DNA of 64,000 nt from Aquatica leii (Eukaryota; Arthropoda; Insecta; Coleoptera; Lampyridae): assembly GCA_035610365.1 (NCBI GenBank), contig CM069434.1:31520238-31584237 (forward strand). The letters run 5' to 3'. Shown here piece by piece: positions 1-12,381 of this stretch; position 1 is the first letter of the stretch, and each line of letters starts with the position of its first letter. The position numbers and the translations under genes were made by a program. A model generated the notes under the pieces. It was not told where the DNA came from. It searched no databases and saw nothing but the letters and a program-made list of their open reading frames with translations.

Positions 1-790
1 TTTCCCCTTGCTTCTGTAACTGATACGCCTAGCTTTTTATTAGTATTGAAATCATCGTCGATCAAAAATTGCTGGCACTCATAAATGGCACTGCCAAAGA
101 AATACCTCCTTGTACCAGTGGTTATAGTTTGACGGAAGTTGAAAGAAAATCTCCAATTATTCAGAATGAATCTGTAGCGAAGAGTTCTGAAAGTGACAAA
201 TGTTCCGTCAATTGTGAGAGAAGACGGTAAGATATGTATCTAGTCGTAGGAAATTGTTTTAATACTTGATTAATTTTTGTAGAGACTACCATACTAGACG
301 TGCAAGAAGAGACCATGCTGCAAACACTTTCGTGTACTTATGTTACCATTTCAAACATTCTCAATAAAAGATTCGATTACAGAAGATACTGACACTTCAA
401 AAATTTTCAATAAAATTTGTCTTTTCTCTAAATCCGCAGGCAGAGAGTGAGTAAAAAGTCTGAAATCATAGTAGGAACGCCTTTGAAGTTTTTCTTGGTT
501 GAACCAGAAACAGCTAAACAATGCCTAGAACAGCAAAAACCTGCGAGAGCTGTAAAACAGCGGATTAATGCACTCAAAGAGAAAAAAGACAGAAATAAAC
601 TAAAACTATTCAAAAGGCAACGATCTCCAAAAAACGCTATGGAATTTGTCCAATCTGTGATGAAGTTTGTACTGACTATGAAGAACTTGGTTCTTTTAAT
701 TGTAATAATTCCGTATTCTTAGATAGCATGGGCACATTTAAATTACCGCCGTGCGCACTTACCATTTGTGTGCTAACACTGCGCATTTGA
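1..790 (+). pseudogene. pogo/Tigger-type transposase, C-terminal remnant
   Basis: Remnant of the C-terminal tail of a pogo-type (CENP-B/DDE_1) transposase, the nuclear enzyme that cuts and pastes Tc1/mariner-superfamily elements. From about 440 the plus strand reads a basic segment (SKKSEIIVGTPLKFF, then many K/R), the usual tail after the catalytic domain. It is followed, in a second frame, by CPICDEVC and then WAHLNYRRAHLPFVC, the spacing of the PHD-like zinc finger that closes many insect pogo proteins. The upstream part (VTDTPSF near 15-50) fits the Ser/Thr/Pro-rich linker. The catalytic domain is not in the window, so the element either starts to the left or is truncated. At least one frameshift separates the basic tail from the finger. 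Family assignment is by motif; the exact pogo lineage is unknown. Confidence 0.5.
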
Positions 791-1600
791 GTTTAATTAG
801 ATTTTTTGTTTTTGTTACTTTAAGTTCAAATAAATGTTTATGTTTAAATTATTTTTTGCAATATTAAAATTCTATTTACGTGATACACTTTTTCTCTTCT
901 CCAAACTGTACCTGTTTTTTTATGCTATAGATTTTAAGTTAATTGCGCAATTTTAGGAATCTTCCACCTACTACCTATTCTATTGTAATTTTAATTCAAG
1001 TATGACAGCTACAATACAGTTTCAAATGGCAAAGAACTTCTAAAAATGTAAGAACAATTGCTCATAATAATTTTAGAATTTCAATTGTGAGATCTTTAGT
1101 AGAAAAAATAGTTTAATGTTGCTTAGAAAATATTTACAAACAATATAGTGCTATTAATAATTTTATGTACAAATGTAAAAGTTCAAAAAGTCAGAGTTAG
1201 ATACTCAAATTAGTTAAAGATTGCTCTTTTGGTAAATGATGTGTTTTCTTTGGTTACTGATTTATACAGCAGTGTTTGAAGCAAATCACGAAGACATTCA
1301 TTTACTATTTGTCACATATGTAACTAGTAGAAATAGTTTTTCTGTTTTTATACCAAAATTTGCAATTCTAGATAACTGGTTGACATTTGACAAAGCCCGA
1401 GAAGAGCAAAACCGTACATATAAAAAAAAATTAAAAAAATACTAGGATTTTAATAAAAGTTTCATTTTCCTTAGCTTCCAATACTACGGTGAACAAAATT
1501 ATAGTAGCATTTTGTAGACGTTGCCGTATGTAATGTGATGACAGATATTTAATAGACTTCGATAAAGTTAGCAAATCTTACGAAAATCAATAATCTTACA
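791..1600. other. A+T-rich stretch without a recognisable gene
   Basis: Starts with a poly(A)-signal-like AATAAA context just after the first pogo remnant. A 69-codon open frame at 1236-1445 shows no domain I recognise and is probably chance. The last 100 bases may already belong to the decayed N-terminal part of the next pogo transposase. Confidence 0.5.
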
Positions 1601-2844
1601 ATGGTCGAGACCATTAAAATTTTTTTAAAAAGAGTTTTTAGTAAACCAGTTGTAACAAAGTTTCTCAACACAAAACGACTAGAACGAAAAATGATTATGA
1701 ACCTCGCAAAGTTTTTAATGTTGACGAAAGTTCAATTTCAACTGTTCCTGAGCGAAATGGTAAAATATTCGAAAAAAAAACATTCTAAGCAAGTAGCGAG
1801 GGTAACATCTGCAGAATACGTAATTTCTACAACAGTTGTTTGTAGATCAGCTATAGGAAGTTTCGTTTTTTCTATGCTAATTTTTAGTAAAATGAATGCT
1901 GAACTGACAGACGGAGCTCCTATGAGCACCGTTTTTGCTTGTGACGAAAGTGGGTGGATGCGTATAGAAATGTTTAAGCAATGGTTTGGGTATTTTGTAT
2001 TCTTTGTTAAACCTAGTACGGATGACCCTGTGTCATTGGATGGTCATTTATCACACACTGAAAATCTTGATGTCATCTTAAGTGCTAGAAAAAACGTTAT
2101 AACCATTTTATGCCTACCGCCACATTGAACCTATAAGCTTTAATATTTAGATGTGACGGTTATGAGTTCATTTAGACCAGGTATTAAAAAAATAGTTAAA
2201 CCATCATCCAGGTAAAACGGTTACTGTATTTAAAATAAGCCAAATATTTTGTGAGAGTTACTTAAAAGCATGCATACCAACAAATGGCATAAACGGCTTT
2301 CGAACAGCTAGAATCTTTTTATACGATCTAGAAGACTTTTCAAATGTGGATTTTTTAGCAGCGAAAATAATCGACCAAGCATGCAATGAACTAGACGATG
2401 CTGATAAAACTCGTTTAAAAACCCTAAACCTGAATCTAGCTCAAATAAGGAAAGTCAAATGATTGTCAACCGCTTCCGAAGATTCAAGGCAAAAGAAACA
2501 ATATAAAAAAAGTCTTGTGGAAGTACAATTTTAGTTAGCACGCCATACAAAAACGCTCTTAAAAAAACATAAAGAAAAAAAACGAAAGACAGAGGACAGA
2601 AAACTAAAAAGGAGATTAAAGAACTCAAAAAAAAATTTACAAAAAATAAAAACTTGTAAGAGAAAGACTTTCTAGTTCTCCTGGTACGGAAGAAGATAGA
2701 GAGAAAAACACAAACTGTTTATTCTGCTGTAAAAAATGCTTGAGATCAGTAGGGGGTGAAGGATGCGGCAAGTGCTCGAAATGGGCTCAGGGTCAGTGTG
2801 CGGGAGTTGACGAAGATGAGGAATTTATTTGTGAGATATGCTGA
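1601..2844 (+). pseudogene. pogo/Tigger-type transposase with C-terminal zinc finger
   Basis: Decayed DDE_1 (pogo/jerky-like) transposase. Around 1710 one frame reads FNVDESSISTVPERNGK, with the first catalytic Asp. The longest open frame then reads KQVARVTSAE, STTVVCRSAIGSF and FACDESGWM. LDGHLSHTENLDV carries the second Asp and LPPH ends the conserved core. Downstream a new frame recovers VTVMSSF (after the expected LQPLD region) and FRTARIF. The protein ends with a PHD-like cluster, CLFCCKKC...GCGKCSKWAQGQC...FICEIC, then a stop at 2842. Several frame changes and internal stops make it non-functional. The order (DDE core, basic linker, Cys/His finger) matches intact insect pogo proteins of about 450-550 aa. 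The N-terminal HTH is not readable. It differs in sequence from the pogo copies at 18.8 kb and 31.9/35.8 kb. Confidence 0.8.
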
Positions 2845-3476
2845 AGTTGCCCCTTAGCTCGCGTATGAAGGAACAAGGAAGCTTACGTTTTACACAACTT
2901 ATTTCCTTTTATATGCATGATATTATAAAAACAATACTTATTTTTAAAATACTTGTTGGAGTAATCATTTCTCCCCGCGTATGAGGTAAAATGGTCCTCT
3001 TTGAAGATTATTTTATTTTAGTTTATACAATTACACATATAAATAATAAATTTCAAAAGAGTAGTGTATTTTTTAAAGAAATAGTTCTGTAAAGACTGAT
3101 GCGCAGCAACAAAATAAAAACATTTTCATTTTCTTTCTTTTACTATTTTAGGAGGATCATTTTACCCCCTCTTCACTAAAAGTCAAACCTAAACTTATTA
3201 AAAAAATAATCGAAGAGATGAATTTTATTACAGAACATAAGAACAACGTGAATTTTAATACTTACTACAGTGACCTTGTGGTTAAGCATTAGGTTATCTA
3301 TACAGCGCTAAATGTTTTTGTATAACACGACCGCAGTTTGTATTGTTACTGTCTTAGTTTATACCTTTCTTTAATTTAAACTAACATTTGAAAACGCTCA
3401 TTAAACAAACCTACGCTAAAATTTCTGGTAACTAATACAGACATTAGTGCCCTGGCTAACTTTGTGGTAATTCGTC
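2845..3476. other. intergenic A+T-rich stretch up to the gypsy insertion
   Basis: Apart from the inverted repeat at 2983-3170, no gene is visible. The last five bases (TCGTC, 3472-3476) are the left copy of the gypsy target-site duplication. Confidence 0.6.
2983..3170. repeat. short inverted repeat downstream of the pogo gene
   Basis: GAGGTAAAATGGTCCTC at about 2983-2999 faces GGAGGATCATTTTACCCCC at 3151-3170, giving inverted GGTAAAATGRTCCTC arms about 190 bp apart. This motif resembles terminal repeats of pogo-type elements, so the outer arm could be the right end of the transposon at 1.6-2.84 kb. The pair could equally be a small non-autonomous element. No matching left end was found upstream. 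Confidence 0.35.
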
Positions 3477-3649
3477 TGTTTTATATTTGTATATTTTTAT
3501 ATTTAGACTTTTACATACATAATTTATTACGAAATACGTCTTTACATTTTAATGACTAACAACAAGTATGATTCATGTGTTACGTTGACATTCTTCTTGA
3601 TCTTAAGGTTGTTTTACAGTTACTATTAAAACCCGGTTTACACCAAACA
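3477..3649 (-). repeat. gypsy 3' LTR
   Basis: A 173-bp long terminal repeat, short for the family, with TG...CA termini in element sense. It matches the copy at 7763-7935 throughout. It lies next to the purine tract and is flanked outside by TCGTC. Confidence 0.93.
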
Positions 3650-3657
3650 CCTTCCCC

Positions 3658-6290
3658 TTAAAGATTAAGTCGGCAGGGGGGTCTTACAGTACGACCGGAG
3701 CGAGAGCGATTACATTCGTTATTTTTCTCTATTACATTTTGAGTTAGTTTGCATTCTATATTACTAGACTTATTTACTACATTATGATATTGGTTATTAT
3801 TTACAATGTTTTTGTTTACATGTATTGGAGTGTTGTTAGGGTATAATTCAGGTTCGCTAAGAAGTTGGTACTCTGGTTTTGTAAAAGATAATTTTATGTG
3901 ACTATTGTTACGCCTGACGATTTTATTACTGTTCTCTTTTTTAACCCAATACGATCTTGGTTCCTTAGCTTTTTCTATAATAATTGCTTTATTCCAAACT
4001 TTATCCCTGTTACTTTTAATTACCACTTTATCCCCTTTTTAAAAAAACGTTGGATTTTTGCGCGCTGTTCTATCATAATTTATTTTGACAATGTCTTTTT
4101 GTTCACAAAGAAGGCGGTAAATATTTGTATGTACCTTAGGCTCTAAATTTTTATATGTTATAGGTATTTCCGATTTTAATGTTCTGCTTTGTAGGATTTG
4201 GGATGGGGATGCTTTTAGGTTGATGATAGGAGTGTTATTATATTCCATGACTAATTCACGAAAGTCAGTTTTGTTTTCTAAACTTTTTTTTAAAATATTT
4301 TTTCCTATACTAACGGCCTTTTCAGCTAACCCGTTACCTTGGTGATAATACGGTGAACACGTTGTTATTGTTATGTCTTTATTTTGATAGTACTGCTTAC
4401 ACTTAACAGAAATAAACGGCAAGTTGTCAGCGATTATCCATTCTGGGTAACCAAATCGAATAAATATGTCTTGGAATGAATTTATAATTGATTCAGATGT
4501 TTTATCTTTTAGAAGGACAATCTCAATCCAATGAGAAAAGTGATCAATGACAACTAGGTAAGATTTTCCCCCAAATTCCAAAATATCTGAGCCTACTTTA
4601 TTAAATCGTAGTCTTGGCACAGAATGTAGCATCATTGGTTCTTTGCGTTGTGTTGGCATGTATTTCTCGCACACGCGACATTGTTTTATATGCATTTTAA
4701 TATCATACGATAAGCTCGGCCAATAAAATAAAGTTCGAGCCCTATTTATCGTTTTGCTAATACCGATGTGCCCTTTATGCAACAATTCAATCATCCTTGA
4801 CTGTAAGCTAATTGGAACTATAATTTTATTATCAAGAAAGATTATGCCGGCTTCTACATAGATTGAATCTTTTAAGGAGTAGTACGGCCTACATTCTACT
4901 GGAATGGCGCTCGCTTTAGGCCATCCTTTATAGTAATAATCATAGATTTTCATTAAAGTCTTATCCTTGGTGGTTTCTGATCTAAATTCGTTCCTTCTTT
5001 GTTTACTTACAGGTAGATATTTGGTGACCAAATGAACCATTTCAAACATTTCCAGGTCAACTTCACCTGTCGATTTTAAACTTGATCTAGATAACATATC
5101 CGCGAAATGTAAATCTTTACCAGGCACGTATACAATATTTAGTATGTACTTTAACAATTTTAATCTAATTCGCTGTAGTCTAATGGAACCAATTTTATGG
5201 ATCGGTTTTTTCATAATTGATATAATTGGTTTATGATCCGTTTGAACCGTGATCTCTTGCCCGTAAATGAAATCGTGAAACTTTTTAGTCCCATAATATA
5301 TTGATAATAATTCTTTTTCGGTTTGACTATAACTGACTTCATGTTCATTCATGGTGCGTGAAGCGCAAGCTACTAATTTAAGTGTATTGTTATCATGCTG
5401 CTGAAACATACAACAACCTAACCCATATTTTGACGCATCACACTGTAGAATTATTTTTAATTTATTATCAAACGGAACAAGAGCAGGTGATTCGCTAATA
5501 ATTTTTTTTAGTTTGTCAAAATTTTCCTGGTGTTTAGGCAACCAATGCCACTCAACACTACTTTTCAACAAGTTGCAAAGTGGTTGCATTATTTCCGCCA
5601 TATTTACTATATAACGTCTTACATAGTTAAACGAACCTATTATTCTTTGCAGCTCTACTTTGTCTTTTGGACTATCTAACTTACAAAGCGCCTCGATTCG
5701 ATCTGGATCGATTTGCATGCCATTTTCTGAAAACATTTGGCCCATAAATTTGACTTGGGTTTGACAATATTGAAATTTGTCTTTATTAAATTTGGCACCT
5801 ACTTGTCTAGCCCTTTCAATAACCTCAGATACTGTTCTATCATGATCCTCTTTAGTTATACCAGACACAATCATATCATCATGACAAATCTGAACATTTC
5901 TAAGATTACCGAAGTTCTTTTTCTACTTCATCTTGAAATAAATCTTGTGAATTTGATAAACCATACGGCAATACTAAAAATCTGTATATACCTAATGGTG
6001 TACTGAAGCAACACTTCCACGATGATTCTTCATTTAACTCTAAGTGATGATAACCTTCAGCTAAATCAAATACAGTAAAGAATTTTTATTATTTAAATTC
6101 GAACAAATTTCCTCAATACTTGGAACTAACTTTGGTTTTCTAATAATTTGTTTGTTCAAATCTGACGGTCTAAACATATTCTTATTTTTCCATTATTTTT
6201 TCTACTATAACAATTCTATTAATGCTTGCCTGAGGATCTATTTCGTCTACTCTTATAATTGCTTTGCGACTGACTAACCTATCTAATTCT
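3658..6290 (-). pseudogene. gypsy pol region (fossil)
   Basis: The pol part of the gypsy element. In element order it holds reverse transcriptase, RNase H (ILQCDASKYGLGC; TDHKPII), a chromodomain-less integrase with an HHCC-type finger (HKGHIGISKT...CRVCEKY), a DDE core (VGSDILEFGG; IIADNLPF) and a short C-terminal tail. The region is broken and treated as a fossil. The family is Ty3/gypsy rather than copia because RNase H precedes integrase. Confidence 0.88.
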
Positions 6291-6294
6291 ACTT

Positions 6295-7671
6295 TTAAAG
6301 GTTCCCGTATAGCCATAGGTATTTTTGTAGGGGATGACTAACCGTTTCAAAATTTGATGCTGTAGTGATATTATAATTTCCAGGGAATCTACCATATCCG
6401 CTAAAAACGTCATTATTAGAATTTATAAACTTTTCCCTGTCCGCATTATTTGCTGGCTTTAAACTTATACCATTTATGCGTTTGATCAGATTCAAATTTA
6501 TGCAAGCTTGACCACCCAGCAGAACCTGTTTTGCACCCTTTACAATTACGAAATCTTCGTAAATTTCTTTACCCTTAAAGTTACAATATAAATTTACTAT
6601 ACCTACAGGTTTTGCTTCACTACCTTCAAAACCTTTTAGCCTATATTCTGTTGGTCTTACTTTAAATTGCATATTTATATCATTAAAAATTGTGATCGGG
6701 ATCACACTAACATCTGCACCGGTATCTAATCTAACTTTAATTTTCTTACTTTCTAACATTATAATTTCTTCCCATACATTTTTTGAGGGTATTTTACTAC
6801 ATTTAGCATTAACAATTCCTACAAATAATTCATTCTCACTATCACTACATTCAGCCTGATCTATACTTCTTATATTTCTTACTTTACACGCATTTGCAAA
6901 GTGATTTAATAAACCACATCTGGCACATTTTTTACCAAATGCAGGGCATTCACGTGCTCCATGCATTGTCTGGCACCGTCTACATTTAAATTTATCTTCA
7001 CGTTTGCTAGGTTTATTTCTATGAAACTTATTACGACGATCACTTACCCCTACTTTCTGCATTTGTTTCTTGACAACGTTAATTTCATTGCTAGCATCTG
7101 CTTGGAACATTAGACTTTGGTTCTTACTCTGCTCACTGGTTCTACAGAACTGGATAGCTTTTTCTAGACTGAGTTGATCGATTCGTAGCAGGGCCTCTCT
7201 CGTAACTGGATCTCGGATACCCATAAGAATTTTGTCCCTTAATGCTTTATCTTCATTCGTCTCGTTAGGGTTGTTAGCATTATAATTGCAGGTTTTCACA
7301 AGGTGTCTGCATTCTGTGAGAAAATGCTCGAAACTTTCACCTTCTTTCTGTACACGCTTTAAAAAGTTATACCTCTCGAAACATTCATTGATTCGAGGAT
7401 TCACATATTGCTGTATTAAACTTAGCATGTGTTTATACTTATCTGCTTCATCTTCAGGTACTACAAACGTAGACATAATTCTTGCCGATTCAATACCAAT
7501 CATGTTTCTTAAAATTGATAATTTTATGCTATCTGCAGCCTCATGTTGCCCTGTGGCAGCCAAATAGTCTTCAAATGCTGTTCGCCAAAATTTCCACTCA
7601 GCTGCAGCATTCTGCCCTTGAAGGTCGAAGTCAGGTGGTAATTTTACTTGACCAGCACCAAAATTCGCCAT
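6295..7671 (-). pseudogene. gypsy gag and protease region (fossil)
   Basis: The gag-protease part, about 458 codons. The N-terminal half is a capsid-like helical region with retrotransposon-gag character (QYVNPRINECFERYNF). Two zinc knuckles follow (CRRCQTMHGARECP and CARCGLLNHFANAC, CX2CX4HX4C). An aspartic protease follows them (VRLDTGADVSVIP, with the DTGA active-site motif). The start lies about 90 bp inside the 5' LTR. Confidence 0.9.
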
Positions 7672-7762
7672 TGCATCAAAATTTAATTTACTTTGGTAAA
7701 TTTCAAAGTGTATATACTTATACTTGAAATTAAACTTCTCTATACTTAGGACGACTGCGCCA

Positions 7763-7935
7763 TGTTTTATATTTGTATATTTTTATATTTAGACTTTTAC
7801 ATACATAATTTATTACGAAATACGTCTTTACATTTTAATGACTAACAACAAGTATGATTCATGTGTTACGTTGACATTCTTCTTGATCTTAAGGTTGTTT
7901 TACAGTTACTATTAAAACCCGGTTTACACCAAACA
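7763..7935 (-). repeat. gypsy 5' LTR
   Basis: Partner of the 3477-3649 LTR, 173 bp. In element sense it starts TGTTTGGTG and ends AAAACA, followed by the tRNA primer-binding site. The right flank carries the second TCGTC of the 5-bp target duplication. Confidence 0.93.
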
Positions 7936-8299
7936 TCGTCTACAATCTACAACAGTTGGCAACGATATTTAGGTGCGCATGCGGTAGCGCCAACGGGAAT
8001 ATAAAGCACGCAACAAACGAAAGTTGTCTTATTAGTTCCCACGCCATGTAAAGAACACGTCGTTTGTACGTTACTATTCTATTGTATAGTTTGTAAAATA
8101 AATCTAGCTAAGAAATTGTATTTAATATCAACATCTGGAAACACCAGAAGACCACGCCGTCAAACATAACCTTGCTTGTTTAACATTCGTTCGCGTTTCA
8201 ATAATTTTCTCTCCGTTCCAATCTTATTATTCTTGTATTAATCGTTTGTTATTTCTTGTTACTTGTTATTGCTTTTTGATTTTCACTTCAAATTAATTC
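7936..8299. other. stretch between the gypsy element and the Myb/SANT-like remnant
   Basis: No coding frame is visible. It is slightly richer in CpG than its surroundings (around 7970-8060) and, with the left flank at 3420-3476, formed one continuous sequence before the gypsy insertion. It may be the 5' part of the transposon or gene that carries the Myb/SANT-like frame downstream. Confidence 0.4.
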
Positions 8300-9070
8300 G
8301 ATTAAACGGCAGAATAGAAAAAAATTCTCTGATAGTGAAGTTAGTTTTCTAATAGATTTAGTTTCAAAATTTATTGTTATCGTTCAAAATAAAACGGCTG
8401 ATGAATCAACAGTAAAAGCTAAAAATGATTCTTGGCAAAGAGTTGCCGATGAATCCAATGCTCTGCTTTAGGGGCTGATAAGGTAAGACAAATACTTATA
8501 TTTAAATTGTTTATGCTCAAGCATATTTTGTGTTGGAACACAGTTAAAACGAAACGCTGTACTCGAGAAATGAATTCTATAAGACTGTTGGGGGCAGTTG
8601 AATCCTTCTAGAGAAAAGTTAATAAGTATGTTAAAAAAGCAGTTCGCTCCGACGGCAATGCGTTCGACAGTATTTCATAATACTACACCATGGAACCTAT
8701 ACCAATAGACATCAAAAAACCAATTCACAATACAGATGGTACAGCGTCTGTTGTCATTAAGGATCCTGTTGATTGTTTAGATAGTCGAACCAATAACGAA
8801 CTTGTCATTTGCATCGATACTCGGGTAGATATTATTGAGTTACCTAATGCTACTGATTTGGAAGAACTTCTATCAAAAAAAAAGCAATGTGAGGTCTAAA
8901 TTAAATCACAAATACAAAAACGACAAATAAAAATCTTATCTAGATTTAGAATTTATAAAAAAAAGAAATTGATAATAAAACAAGACCAATTGAAAATAAA
9001 ACAAAAAGAAGTAATGCTTAAAGAGCAAGAATGAACAAGAAAGGAAAAAGACAACAAAAATCTGAAGATA
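8300..9070 (+). pseudogene. Myb/SANT-like (zeste-type) DNA-binding protein remnant
   Basis: At 8300-8470 the plus strand reads RQNRKKFSDSEVSFLIDL, then VQNKTADESTVKAKNDSWQ and RVADESNALL. This is the pattern of the zeste-type Myb/SANT-like domain (F-[ST]-x-x-E, NK.TD..T...K..W..V...FN) found in insect regulatory-like proteins and as the accessory gene of PIF/Harbinger transposons. A stop follows. An open frame at 8690-8899 (starting MEPIPIDIKK, ending LEELLSKKKQCEV) and a Lys/Glu-rich tail to about 9070 look like its acidic middle and coiled-coil C-terminus. The domain is cut by a stop and lacks its second half, so I treat it as broken. No nuclease partner gene is seen beside it. It could be the decayed second gene of a Harbinger element or a retired host copy. 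Confidence 0.5.
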
Positions 9071-9203
9071 TTAAAAAAAAAACTGGTGTGGTCACCACAC
9101 GACTTTCCTATAAGAAAAGATGAAGGAATATCTACATATTTTTTTAAGCTTATCTTGTCATAAAACCATTTTGAAGTGATAATAATAATAAGTAAATAAA
9201 TAT

Positions 9204-9932
9204 CGTCGCAGGCAGGATTCGAAACTATATTCTATTTGTGAATTAATTTTAAATTGCAAATTAAATATCTAATAAACTGCTAATGTTAGAAATTTTTTTA
9301 TTTGAATAAATTGTTACGAAGAATGATCTCTATAAGAAACTGTAAAAATAATTCGAATAATTTACATACGTACAAAATTATAAACTGTTAAAAATGACAG
9401 ATACACCCACTTTCAGTTTTTTTATCAAACCCATCTTTTCACAAAGCAAAGAGAATATGAAAAGCCAGCTCCATACCAAACTTTAAATAATTAGGACTTT
9501 TGGTTCGGGAGTTATCGTGGGTACATCCAAAGATAATTTAAATAAGATGCAGCACTCCATATATAAACAAGTCAAAAGAATTTAGAGAAAAATTGTTATT
9601 TTTTAACGTATCTTGCTTTCCTTTCAAGACATGGCATTTAAAAAAAAATAATCGTAGGCAAGATTCGAACCTAGAATTATATATGGAATTCACTTCAATT
9701 ATAAATCAAATATCTAGTAAACTGTTAATGTTAAAAAAATGTATTTGAATAAATAGTTAAGAAGAATTAACTCTACAAGAAACTGTAAAAGTAATTCGAA
9801 TCATTTACATACGTACGAAATTATATAAAAAAACTGTTAAAAATGGCGGATATAAAAAATATGAAAAGCCAGCTTCATACCAAATTTCAAGTTACTAAGA
9901 CTTTTCGTTTGAGAGTTATCGTGGGTACATCG
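9204..9932. repeat. direct repeat pair, units of about 290-330 bp
   Basis: Unit 1 (about 9210-9531) and unit 2 (about 9648-9932) share, in the same order, ATCGT[CA]G-AGGCA-GATTCGAA, AAATATCTA-TAAACTG-TAATGTTA, ATTTGAATAAAT, AAGAAACTGTAAAA, ATTTACATACGTAC, ATGAAAAGCCAGC and AGTTATCGTGGGTACATC. Unit 2 is shorter by an internal deletion. Identity is roughly 80 percent, so this is an old duplication. Each unit contains GATTCGAAC-like sequence, which on the minus strand resembles a Pol III B box (GGTTCGAATC). A tRNA-derived SINE origin is possible, but no A box or full tRNA fold was found. Flanking CTTTCCT palindromes at about 9105 and 10012-10027 suggest both units sit inside one larger element. 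Confidence 0.6.
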
Positions 9933-10030
9933 TTACACATTTTTTGTCAAAAATACATTTTTCTGATTCAATAGAAATTTTTTTTGAAAAAAAATTGCGA
10001 TCACTCTACTTTCCTTGTAGGAAAGTAAAA

Positions 10031-12381
10031 AATTGCTGATGGTGATGCAGAAAGTTCAATTAAAGAAATTGAATTAAAAAAAGCAATAAACAATTTATAA
10101 TTATATTAAAATTTAATAAATATAATTTTTCCACTTTAAAGTAATGTTTATATTTGCGTGTTTGTATTTTTATAATGTATTTTTAATGCGTTTGTGCAAA
10201 TAAAAAAAGATGAGTTAAAAATGAATGATTTTGTAGTCAATGCCATAAAAAAGTCCGTACAAATATGTACATATATCGTTACTATGTTTACAACACACTT
10301 TGACCATGTTAATACATATTACTTCGACAATTATAGAACTTATCTGCGTACGAATAAGTGACGTTACAAGTTACATTTAAACTTTAATTTTTATTTTTAA
10401 AAACCAAGATTGTTTTATATCATTTTTGAAATTTACACATCTAATGCTTTTGTTATATTATTCTCGAAAAGACCCAAGCTTCTATGATAACATATAATTA
10501 CACTCAAAATTAAAAAAAAAACTCCAATTATGGTTCCATAACACATTAAAGACGGAAAATACAGTTATGGTATAACGAGAGTACATAATTATTTTTAAAT
10601 GGCACAATAATGCTACAGTATTTATGTAATCGGCTTTTATAACTTATCTTTTCTCATAGTAATTACTTGTAACATATAAATCGCGTTGTACCATTATATA
10701 ATTTTTAATATTAAAATTACAATATGTTTTTGGTGGTTAATAAAATTGAAACTAACTGTTTATTATTTCAGAAAGTCAAGAACCTGAAATTAAAAAAAAA
10801 ATACGTAAAATAAATTATTTAAGTTCATAATACGTTTTATCTTACTGTATACAGTTTATAAATATATATGTTAACTAAACAGTAAAATAACGTAACATAT
10901 AAAACCACTTACTTTAGACATGTTTTCCAAATTGATTTAACAATTTTAGTTATATCAAAATATAGTAAGAAATAGAAGAAGAACGGACTAAAACAAAACA
11001 ACAAACTATAAACCAATTATTTTGTAATAACTACAAAATAAATAAAACAGTTTTAAAAATAAAATTCGTAAAAAATTATTGTTAAGTAAACAATCTGATG
11101 TTTTATTATTTGTTGTGCAAGATGAACGAGTTAATGTTAACAGTATTAATTAACACAAAATTTAAAGTAAAACGCTACGTCATTTTATGTTGTTTTTACA
11201 GTAAGAAAATTTGAAAGGATAAAAACTCTTAATAAAATTTATCATTATAAATTCCTAAAAACTTCATCTTTAATCGGTGTGCTTAGTGACTTTTTAGTCT
11301 CGTCAAAGATAATGTGGATAGTAGCTGATTCTAAACAGGAAATTTTAGTTTCTAAGGTAACGGTAGCACTCGTCATCAAAAAACAAAAAATGATTCATGC
11401 TTAAAAATGGAGAATTATCAAAACAACGAATAAACAACCGCACAAAATTATTTTGTTATTATTTTATTTAAACTAGACACGATTCTGTATGTGTAACTCG
11501 AATTAAAACCATTTTAAATATTATAAAAAGCATTTATTTTGATCATGACAAAGGAGAAAATGATATTTTTTGGTAAAACTTATTCAGGTTAACTTGATAT
11601 ATTTCGAAATTAATTTTAATTAAAAAAAATATTCTTTATAAGTCGTAAACCCATTATTTTTTATTTAGGCTATTTACTAGTACGATATTTGTTAATTACA
11701 TTATTTATCAAACATATCACAGATAAGTGTTCCCTAAAATTACAAAAACACTTATCGAATTACTTCAAAATTACTATATAATAGCAAATACGTCAACTAA
11801 ACGTAGTAAATTGTAACGGCTTTGTACTTCTCACGTTAAAGTGTTTTTAGTGCAAGAGTATCGTTTATTACACTATATTAATAATAAAGATTACTCTTTG
11901 GCATTAAAGACACTTTAAGGTAAGAAATGTTGTCATTGGAAAAATTATTGATAAGATCGTTAAACGAATCTTACCATTCATAATCAACTACTTATGTGTG
12001 TTTTCCAACACGCGTAAATATTTTCAATTTCATTAAGTCAATAAATTGCGATAATTATAAGATTGGGTTATACCGCAAAAAAATTGTTTAAATCAAATTA
12101 GAGATATAACTCATTTTGTTGCTAAAAGTAAGTTTTTAATTAAATTACCAGCATTAATTTGTTAAATCAACATTACACAAAATGTATTTCATTACATCTG
12201 CACAAAAACATAAATAAAATTAACATTTATACGCAATTGGTTCTTGATGTATCTTGTCAAAATCATTATAGGTGAGCAGATTCACTGTAATTCGTTATTA
12301 TTGTAGCATAACAGTAAACGGATCTTTTGAGAGCTATCTGCACATGCTGAAAAAATATTTGTGCTGTTTATATTTTTTTAG
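10031..12381. other. A+T-rich gene-free stretch
   Basis: About 2.3 kb of very A+T-rich sequence with short palindromes and homopolymer runs. No reading frame, RNA gene or mobile-element end could be supported. If the exon at 12382 is real, this may be intron or 5' flank. Confidence 0.55.

Larger units (their letters stand above)
3477..7935 (-). mobile_element. Ty3/gypsy LTR retrotransposon, young fossil
   Basis: An LTR element in minus orientation, 4459 bp end to end. It has two LTRs of 173 bp (3477-3649 and 7763-7935) that look identical by eye, each with TG...CA ends. The target duplication is a perfect 5 bp, TCGTC, at 3472-3476 and 7936-7940. Just inside the 3' LTR (element sense) lies a purine-rich tract ending AAGGGGAAGG, the polypurine tract. 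Just inside the 5' LTR a TGGCGCAG-type primer-binding site begins one base in. Parts in element order are gag with two zinc knuckles, protease, reverse transcriptase, RNase H and integrase. No envelope gene is seen. The coding region is broken, with about two or three breaks. Identical LTRs point to a recent insertion. Confidence 0.93.

Noticed and set aside
9644-9690. tRNA gene suggested by GATTCGAAC (minus strand GGTTCGAATC)
   Set aside because: The T-arm stem does not pair and no D arm, anticodon arm or acceptor stem can be built; only the B-box-like core is present.
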